From Lachnospiraceae bacterium UBA3821 (GTDB taxonomy: Bacteria; Bacillota; Clostridia; Lachnospirales; Lachnospiraceae), in the NCBI GenBank assembly GCA_002368865.1, contig DFDT01000165.1, forward strand, positions 2,845 through 15,007: a stretch of 12,163 bases of DNA, in the 5' to 3' direction. Positions 7,602 to 12,163 of the stretch are shown here, in pieces; position 1 is the first letter of the stretch, and each line of letters begins with the position of its first letter. The notes under the pieces are model-generated. The model did not search any database, was not told the DNA's origin, and worked only from the letters and a program-made list of their open reading frames with translations. The position numbers were made by a program, and so were the translations under genes.

Positions 7602-8340
7602 CCGCCAGATCCTCTAAATCCTCAATCTGAAACCCGCTGATCCGCATGGCCTCTCTGATCCTGTTCTCGCTCATGCCGCTCTCCTTCGCCAGCTCTGCCA
7701 CCGTTACTTTCCGTCTGAGTTCCTCCGACAGTGCCTTCGCCGCATCCGCCACCTTGTTTACATGATCCTCCGCCTTTTTATCCGCTTTCCGGTTCTGCAC
7801 CGTTTCAGCGATATGCTCCTCCATGGCGTCCATGATCATTTTACCGAGCATTCCCTGGGCTTCCTGCGGCTTCTCCAGACTGCCTAACATTCCGACGCCA
7901 AAGGAAAGCGCCAGATTTCCCTCTCCGATCAGATCCTCCAGGTAAACGCCCTGCCCCGCATACAGCTTGGCGATCTCCGCCACATCTTTTAAGTAGATCT
8001 GGGTTAACAGCTGTTGGGCACCGGTATCTCCCGCCATCGCAGCGATCGTATGCGCCAGAACCTCACCTTCGCTGTACTGCGGTAGCGCCGTGATCTCCTC
8101 CAGATATCCCTGCAGATAGTCTTTCTCCTCATCCGTCAGATAATCATCCGGATCCAGGGGCTGTCCCAGCCCTATTTTATGCTTTAACAGGTAATCATAT
8201 ACCAGCTGCATCTGTTCGCCGGACAATTCCAGCTCTGCGAACGCCTCCTGCACCTGCTCTTCGCTGACGCAGTTTCCCTGCTCCTTTGCCAGTGTCCGCA
8301 CCTCCTGCAGCTTCTGCGCAAACAATACTTCCTGATTCAT
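7594..8340 (-). CDS. degenerate sigma-70-like protein lacking region 4
   Basis: The 248-residue product resembles a primary-type sigma factor in part. Residues 25-58 look like a region 1.1-type helical segment. Residues 75-112 (YLQGYLEEITALPQYSEGEV onward) resemble region 1.2. Residues 110-146 (LLTQIYLKDVAEIAKLYAGQ, then LEDLIGEGNLAL) clearly follow the 2.1-2.2 pattern 'NLRLV..IA..Y..G..LLDLIQEGN.GL', the part that binds the RNA polymerase clamp. The next helix lacks the aromatic FSTYA-WWIR residues of 2.3-2.4 that melt and read the -10 box. Residues 207-233 (RKVTVAELAKESGMSENRIR) resemble region 3. The protein then ends in an acidic tail with no region 4. The start at 8340 has AGAGG 7 bases upstream; the ATG at 8355 has none. 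It could bind RNA polymerase without acting as a normal sigma factor; that is inference. Confidence 0.85.
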   Translation of the reverse strand: MNQEVLFAQKLQEVRTLAKEQGNCVSEEQVQEAFAELELSGEQMQLVYDYLLKHKIGLGQPLDPDDYLTDEEKDYLQGYLEEITALPQYSEGEVLAHTIAAMAGDTGAQQLLTQIYLKDVAEIAKLYAGQGVYLEDLIGEGNLALSFGVGMLGSLEKPQEAQGMLGKMIMDAMEEHIAETVQNRKADKKAEDHVNKVADAAKALSEELRRKVTVAELAKESGMSENRIREAMRISGFQIEDLEDLADE

Positions 8341-8351
8341 ATCGTTTCCTC

Positions 8352-9302
8352 TCATCCAATCTTATGTTCATGGGTAAACAGATGATCCTGACAATACTCA
8401 TAGCTTCCGGCACATTTGGAGCAATACCGAAACTCCAGATTCGGATCGTCCGCATCCGTTCTGCCGCAGATACAGCATCTGTGACCGGATTGTTTCTCTC
8501 CGGATCTCACCTGCTGTTTGAACACCACCTTCCGCTTCACCTGCTTCGGATTCAGATAGGACAGATTCCTGCTCCGCAGCCAGAAGATCAGGAAATTCAA
8601 AAGCGACGCCCCGATCGCCACCATGCCGAACCACCCTAACGGTGCCGCCACATAAAACTGCACCATCTGGAATACCAGCAGCGCCGCATAAATATAACCC
8701 AGCCATTTCACCTTCACAGGAACCACAAACATCAGCAATACCACATTGTCCGGGTAAGTTGCCGCATACGCCAGAAAAATTGACATATTGATATAATAGG
8801 TGCTGAATAACGCGGAACCCGCTGCAAAAAAAGCTTCCGTGCTGGTCATAGTCCGAAACGCAGAACCATAGGACATACTGTAATAAGACTTATAAAACTC
8901 TCCATACAGTTCCAGCGTGTCGCTTCCGAAGATCAGATAGCAAGCCCCCATACATACAAAGCTTGCAATCAGCGTGATCAGCACACCGCCCCAGATATAC
9001 GCATTATAGCGATAGGTTCCCCAGGTCCGCTCCAGATTCGTACCGATGCTGTAATAGAAAAACAACATAATAATCGTAAACACGTCGAAGGAAGCCGGCG
9101 GACTGATCAGCCATGTAAACACCCGCCACACCTGTCCGTGTAAGATCTGATACGGGTCCAACGTGAGATACTGCATGAACGCGGGATTAAAATACTGGAT
9201 CACATATCCCGCCACATAGCACATCACCAGGATCAGGGAAAGATTCGGAATCGCATATTTTCCGAATTTCCGCTCGAAATCAAACTTTTTTTTCTTACCC
9301 AT
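8352..9302 (-). CDS. rhomboid/derlin-like membrane protein with C-terminal Cys/His tail, probably not a protease
   Basis: The 316-residue product has about six hydrophobic segments (roughly 18-38, 72-86, 100-126, 155-182, 186-216, 222-242). Family-like features are GQVWRVFTWLISPP (56-69) and the first-loop block IGTNLERTWGTYRYN (86-100), typical of the rhomboid superfamily. The catalytic GxSG motif is not found in the expected helix (the local sequence is FSTYYINMSIFLAYAATYP), and the last helix (LGWFGMVAIGASLLNFLIFW) has no His, so this looks like a derlin or iRhom-type pseudoprotease. A cytoplasmic tail carries Cys276, 277, 279, 294, 297 and 304 plus His307, 311 and 313, a likely double zinc site. 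The start at 9302 has AGAGG 5 bases upstream. It is the first gene after the predicted minus-strand promoter; the sigma-like gene follows 11 bases after its stop. Confidence 0.85.
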   Translation of the reverse strand: MGKKKKFDFERKFGKYAIPNLSLILVMCYVAGYVIQYFNPAFMQYLTLDPYQILHGQVWRVFTWLISPPASFDVFTIIMLFFYYSIGTNLERTWGTYRYNAYIWGGVLITLIASFVCMGACYLIFGSDTLELYGEFYKSYYSMSYGSAFRTMTSTEAFFAAGSALFSTYYINMSIFLAYAATYPDNVVLLMFVVPVKVKWLGYIYAALLVFQMVQFYVAAPLGWFGMVAIGASLLNFLIFWLRSRNLSYLNPKQVKRKVVFKQQVRSGEKQSGHRCCICGRTDADDPNLEFRYCSKCAGSYEYCQDHLFTHEHKIG

Positions 9303-9327
9303 ACTAACCTCTTACTATCTCTGTACT

Positions 9328-9346
9328 TTTGCGTAAATTGCGCAAA
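9328..9346. repeat. inverted repeat in the leader of the minus-strand operon
   Basis: Perfect 6-base arms TTTGCG (9328-9333) and CGCAAA (9341-9346) are separated by 7 bases. It begins within a few bases of the predicted minus-strand transcription start and ends 25 bases before the ATG at 9302. It could be an operator or a small 5' RNA hairpin. It is short enough that chance is possible. Confidence 0.45.
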
Positions 9347-9355
9347 TTCTGTTTT

Positions 9356-9384
9356 ATTTTAACATGCCGGGAATCATAAGTAAA
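9356..9384 (-). promoter_or_regulatory. predicted promoter for the rhomboid-like to glyS gene series
   Basis: On the minus strand, -35 TTTACT (9379-9384) and -10 TAAAAT (9356-9361) are separated by 17 bases, and the -10 is preceded by TGT, giving an extended -10 element. Transcription would start near 9349, leaving a leader of about 47 bases before the ATG at 9302. No terminator was seen between the ten minus-strand genes, so this may serve much of the series, though internal promoters cannot be excluded. Confidence 0.6.
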
Positions 9385-9415
9385 CCGACCATTTTTTATT
9401 TTTTCCCATTTTTTA

Positions 9416-9432
9416 CAAAGATTTAATCTTTG
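9416..9432. repeat. 17-base perfect palindrome between the two divergent promoters
   Basis: Arms CAAAGATT (9416-9423) and AATCTTTG (9425-9432) flank a single T. It lies between the two predicted promoters: about 30 bases upstream of the minus-strand -35 box and 27 bases upstream of the plus-strand -35 box. This is a plausible place for an activator, or for a repressor acting on both. I cannot assign a known regulator. Confidence 0.5.
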
Positions 9433-9459
9433 CCATATTTTTCTTTCATATTTTGTTCG

Positions 9460-9488
9460 TTGCATTTTAAAAATGAATGATGTATACT
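9460..9488 (+). promoter_or_regulatory. predicted promoter of the activase gene
   Basis: The -35 box TTGCAT (9460-9465) and -10 box TATACT (9483-9488) are separated by the ideal 17 bases. Transcription would start near 9495, giving a leader of about 40 bases before the ATG at 9536. AT-rich sequence upstream is consistent with a strong promoter. Confidence 0.72.
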
Positions 9489-9498
9489 TACTAAGTAT
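9484..9498. promoter_or_regulatory. 15-base palindrome overlapping the activase -10 box (likely operator)
   Basis: Arms ATACTTA (9484-9490) and TAAGTAT (9492-9498) flank a single C. The palindrome covers most of the -10 box and the predicted start point, where a bound dimer would block RNA polymerase. The regulator is unknown; I could not match it to a consensus I trust. Confidence 0.55.
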
Positions 9499-9535
9499 GT
9501 CATTTTGTGGCGATTTTTCAGGAAGGATTGATTCT

Positions 9536-12163
9536 ATGAGTAATTCCAATATGCATGCTGCCTGCGGTATTGATATCGGTTCCACTACCGTAAAGATTGC
9601 AATCTTGGATGAACAACATCATATTTTGTTTTCCGACTATGAGCGGCATTACGCCAATATCCGGGAAACACTGCACTCATTATTACAAAAAGCTTATGAA
9701 GAACTGGGCAATCTGACGCTGCATCCCATGATCACCGGTTCCGGCGGATTGACGTTGGCAAACCATCTGGGGGTACCGTTCAACCAGGAAGTGATCGCAG
9801 TTGCCACTTCCCTGCAGGAGCTCGCTCCCAAGACCGATGTGGCCATCGAGCTGGGCGGTGAGGATGCCAAGATCATCTATTTTGAAGGCGGCAACGTGGA
9901 GCAGCGTATGAACGGGATCTGTGCCGGCGGTACAGGCTCCTTTATCGACCAGATGGCATCTCTGATCCAGACAGATGCCGCCGGCTTAAACGAATACGCC
10001 AGAGGCTATCATTCTCTGTACACGATTGCTGCGCGCTGCGGCGTGTTTGCCAAAACGGATATCCAGCCCCTGATCAATGATGGGGCTACCAAGGAAGATC
10101 TGGCCGCCTCCATCTTTCAGGCTGTGGTAAACCAGACCATCTCGGGACTGGCCTGCGGCAAGCCTATCCGCGGACATGTGGCCTTCTTAGGTGGGCCCTT
10201 GCACTTTCTGGATCAGCTGAAAGCAGCGTTCATCCGCACTTTGAAGCTGGATGACGAGCATATTATCGACACGGACAATTCCCACCTGTTTGCGGCTATC
10301 GGTTCCGCATTAAATGCCAAGCAGGAGGTGTCCTTTACCATGGAGGAAATGGTGAAAAAGCTTTCCTCTGAGATCAAAATGGAATTTGAAGTGGAGCGTA
10401 TGGAGCCCCTGTTTGCCGACGCGGATGCCTATGAGGCCTTCAAGGCGCGTCACAGCCGGCACCATGTTGCCACCGGCGACCTGGCTTCCTATCGGGGCAA
10501 TGCTTTCTTAGGGATTGACGCCGGTTCCACCACCACCAAGGTTGCACTGGTGGGCGAGGACGGGCAGCTTTTGTATTCCTTTTATTCCAACAATGACGGA
10601 AGCCCTTTGAATACGGCGATCCGTTCTTTAAAAGAGATTTATACCACCCTCCCCGAGGGTGTCAAAATTATGCGCTCCTGTTCTACCGGCTATGGCGAGG
10701 CGCTGATGAAAGCCGCTTTTCTATTGGATGACGGAGAGGTGGAGACCGTAGCCCATTATAACGCCGCCGCATTCTTTGATCCGGATGTGGACTGCATCCT
10801 GGACATCGGCGGACAGGACATGAAGTGTATTAAGATCAAGAATCAGACCGTGGACAGCGTGCAGTTGAATGAGGCCTGCTCTTCCGGCTGCGGTTCCTTT
10901 ATTGAAACCTTTGCAAAATCTCTGGATTACAGCGTACAGGATTTTGCGCAGGCCGCTCTTTTTGCGGCGCATCCCATTGACCTGGGCACCCGCTGTACAG
11001 TGTTTATGAACTCCAAGGTAAAACAGGCGCAAAAGGAAGGCGCTTCCGTATCGGATATCTCCGCCGGACTTGCCTACTCCGTGATCAAAAACGCGCTGTT
11101 TAAGGTGATCAAGGTTTCCGATGCTTCGGAACTGGGCAAAAACATCGTGGTTCAGGGCGGTACCTTTTACAACGATGCGGTTCTGCGCAGCTTTGAAAAG
11201 ATTGCGAACTGTGAGGCGATCCGTCCCGACATTGCCGGCATCATGGGTGCGTTCGGCGCAGCCCTCATTGCCAGAGACAGATACGAGGAAGGCTACGAAA
11301 CCTCCATGCTCTCTTACGAAAAGATCTGTTCCCTGCAATTTGAGACCAGCATGGCCAAGTGCAAGGGCTGTACCAACAACTGCCGGTTGACGATCAACAA
11401 GTTTTCCGGCGGGCGCCAGTATATCTCCGGCAACCGCTGTGAGCGCGGAATCGGCGGCAAAAAGAACGCGAACAATGTGCCGAATTTATTTGAGTATAAA
11501 TTGCACAGACTGTTCAACTACGCTTCCTTGGATGCCGACAAGGCTCCCAGAGGCGTGGTCGGTATCCCCAGGGTTCTGAACATGTATGAGAATTATCCTT
11601 TCTGGCATGTGTTTTTCACCGAGCTGGGATATCGCGTGGTACTCTCCCCCAGCTCGAACAGAAAGATTTATGAGCTCGGGATCGAGTCCATTCCCAGCGA
11701 GTCCGAATGTTATCCGGCCAAGCTGGCCCACGGTCACGTGACCTGGCTGATCCGCCAGGGCGTGCAGTTTATCTTCTACCCCGCTCTTTTTTACGAGCGC
11801 AATGAGTTTGAAGATGCCAACAACCATTATAACTGCCCGATCGTGACTTCCTATTCCGAAAATATTAAAAACAATGTGGAAGAGATTTCCTCCGGCGAGA
11901 TCTATTTCCGCAATCCTTTCCTATCCTTCCGCGACGAGGCCACCGTTACCGATGCACTGTGCAAAGAATTCACGGAAATCTCCCGGGACGAAATTTCGGC
12001 AGCGGTTCACAAGGCGTGGGAGGAACTGGCCGCAGTCCGCGAGGATATGCGCAAAAAAGGGGAAGAAACCCTGCAATATCTGAAAGAAACCGGCAAGCGA
12101 GGTATCGTGCTGGCGGGAAGGCCCTACCATGTGGATCCGGAGATCAACCACGGCATTCCCGAG
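9536..12163 (+). CDS. large 2-hydroxyacyl-CoA dehydratase-type activase, tandem BcrAD ATPase domains plus DUF2229-type region (3' end beyond window)
   Basis: The 876 codons present are the N-terminal part of a family usually around 1,400 residues. HgdC-type activases use ATP and a [4Fe-4S] cluster to push one electron into 2-hydroxyacyl-CoA dehydratases; the substrate of these very large relatives is generally unknown. Two ASKHA ATPase domains lie in tandem: domain 1 with [10 protein letters not shown] (11-20), ELGGEDAK (105-112) and CAGGTGSF (129-136); domain 2 with [10 protein letters not shown] (326-335), DIGGQDMK (423-430) and CSSGCGSF (448-455). Each has a likely cluster cysteine pair 39 residues apart (129/168 and 448/487). 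A further set, Cys609, 612, 616 and 635, follows, then the DUF2229-type part with [13 protein letters not shown] (861-873). AGGAAGG lies 9 bases before the ATG. No dehydratase subunit gene is visible in the window. Confidence 0.93.
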   Translation, partial: MSNSNMHAACGIDIGSTTVKIAILDEQHHILFSDYERHYANIRETLHSLLQKAYEELGNLTLHPMITGSGGLTLANHLGVPFNQEVIAVATSLQELAPKTDVAIELGGEDAKIIYFEGGNVEQRMNGICAGGTGSFIDQMASLIQTDAAGLNEYARGYHSLYTIAARCGVFAKTDIQPLINDGATKEDLAASIFQAVVNQTISGLACGKPIRGHVAFLGGPLHFLDQLKAAFIRTLKLDDEHIIDTDNSHLFAAIGSALNAKQEVSFTMEEMVKKLSSEIKMEFEVERMEPLFADADAYEAFKARHSRHHVATGDLASYRGNAFLGIDAGSTTTKVALVGEDGQLLYSFYSNNDGSPLNTAIRSLKEIYTTLPEGVKIMRSCSTGYGEALMKAAFLLDDGEVETVAHYNAAAFFDPDVDCILDIGGQDMKCIKIKNQTVDSVQLNEACSSGCGSFIETFAKSLDYSVQDFAQAALFAAHPIDLGTRCTVFMNSKVKQAQKEGASVSDISAGLAYSVIKNALFKVIKVSDASELGKNIVVQGGTFYNDAVLRSFEKIANCEAIRPDIAGIMGAFGAALIARDRYEEGYETSMLSYEKICSLQFETSMAKCKGCTNNCRLTINKFSGGRQYISGNRCERGIGGKKNANNVPNLFEYKLHRLFNYASLDADKAPRGVVGIPRVLNMYENYPFWHVFFTELGYRVVLSPSSNRKIYELGIESIPSESECYPAKLAHGHVTWLIRQGVQFIFYPALFYERNEFEDANNHYNCPIVTSYSENIKNNVEEISSGEIYFRNPFLSFRDEATVTDALCKEFTEISRDEISAAVHKAWEELAAVREDMRKKGEETLQYLKETGKRGIVLAGRPYHVDPEINHGIPE

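Noticed and set aside
9303..9535. Small RNA or riboswitch in the divergent intergenic region
   Set aside because: Leaders from the predicted start points are only about 40-50 bases, and apart from short palindromes no structured element or internal terminator is visible.
10721..11338. 205-codon minus-strand open frame inside the activase gene
   Set aside because: The plus-strand frame carries unbroken activase motifs across it; the antisense product shows no domain.
1..12163. CRISPR array, insertion sequence, phage or other mobile element
   Set aside because: No regularly spaced repeats, transposase or integrase motifs or flanking direct repeats were seen; the window is densely filled with chromosomal-type genes.

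Overview
The window looks like chromosomal DNA of a Clostridia-class Firmicute, most likely of the Lachnospiraceae type. This is inferred from the gene content: a single-chain glycyl-tRNA synthetase, the era-yqzL-recO-glyS order, a DUF4349 lipoprotein, an M16C protease and a very large 2-hydroxyacyl-CoA dehydratase-type activase. Ribosome binding sites are AGGAGG-like and base composition is moderate. No rRNA, tRNA, CRISPR array, insertion sequence or phage gene was seen.

Layout. From about 9.3 kb down to base 1, ten genes lie head to tail on the minus strand with short gaps or overlaps, so they could form one long transcription unit. In transcription order they are: a rhomboid/derlin-like membrane protein with a C-terminal Cys/His metal-binding tail (8352-9302); a degenerate sigma-70-like protein (7594-8340); a 139-residue protein of unknown function overlapping it by 8 bases (7182-7601); an M16C metallopeptidase (4198-7146); a DUF4349 lipoprotein with a coiled coil and C-terminal membrane helix (3030-4133); era (2093-3019); a small YqzL-like protein (1798-2013); recO (1206-1853); an unrecognised lipoprotein (485-1132); and the 5' part of glyS (1-470, cut by the window edge). 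The lower half is a conserved Firmicute housekeeping neighbourhood (ribosome assembly GTPase, recombination repair, tRNA charging). The upper half is a less understood set of membrane, envelope and regulatory proteins.

On the plus strand, after a 233-base divergent intergenic region, lies one very large gene (9536 to beyond 12163). It encodes a BadF/BadG/BcrA/BcrD-type activase with two ATPase domains in tandem followed by the DUF2229-type region. The intergenic region holds one good promoter in each direction and three short perfect inverted repeats. One repeat overlaps the -10 box of the activase promoter, and one sits at the start of the predicted transcript of the minus-strand genes.

The best candidates for something not well described are the sigma-like protein, which keeps regions 1.2 to 2.2 and part of 3 but has lost the -10 recognition helix and region 4; its overlapping unknown partner; and the adjacent rhomboid-fold protein, which lacks the protease Ser/His residues. 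Together these could be a membrane-linked regulatory module, but that link is inference from gene order only.
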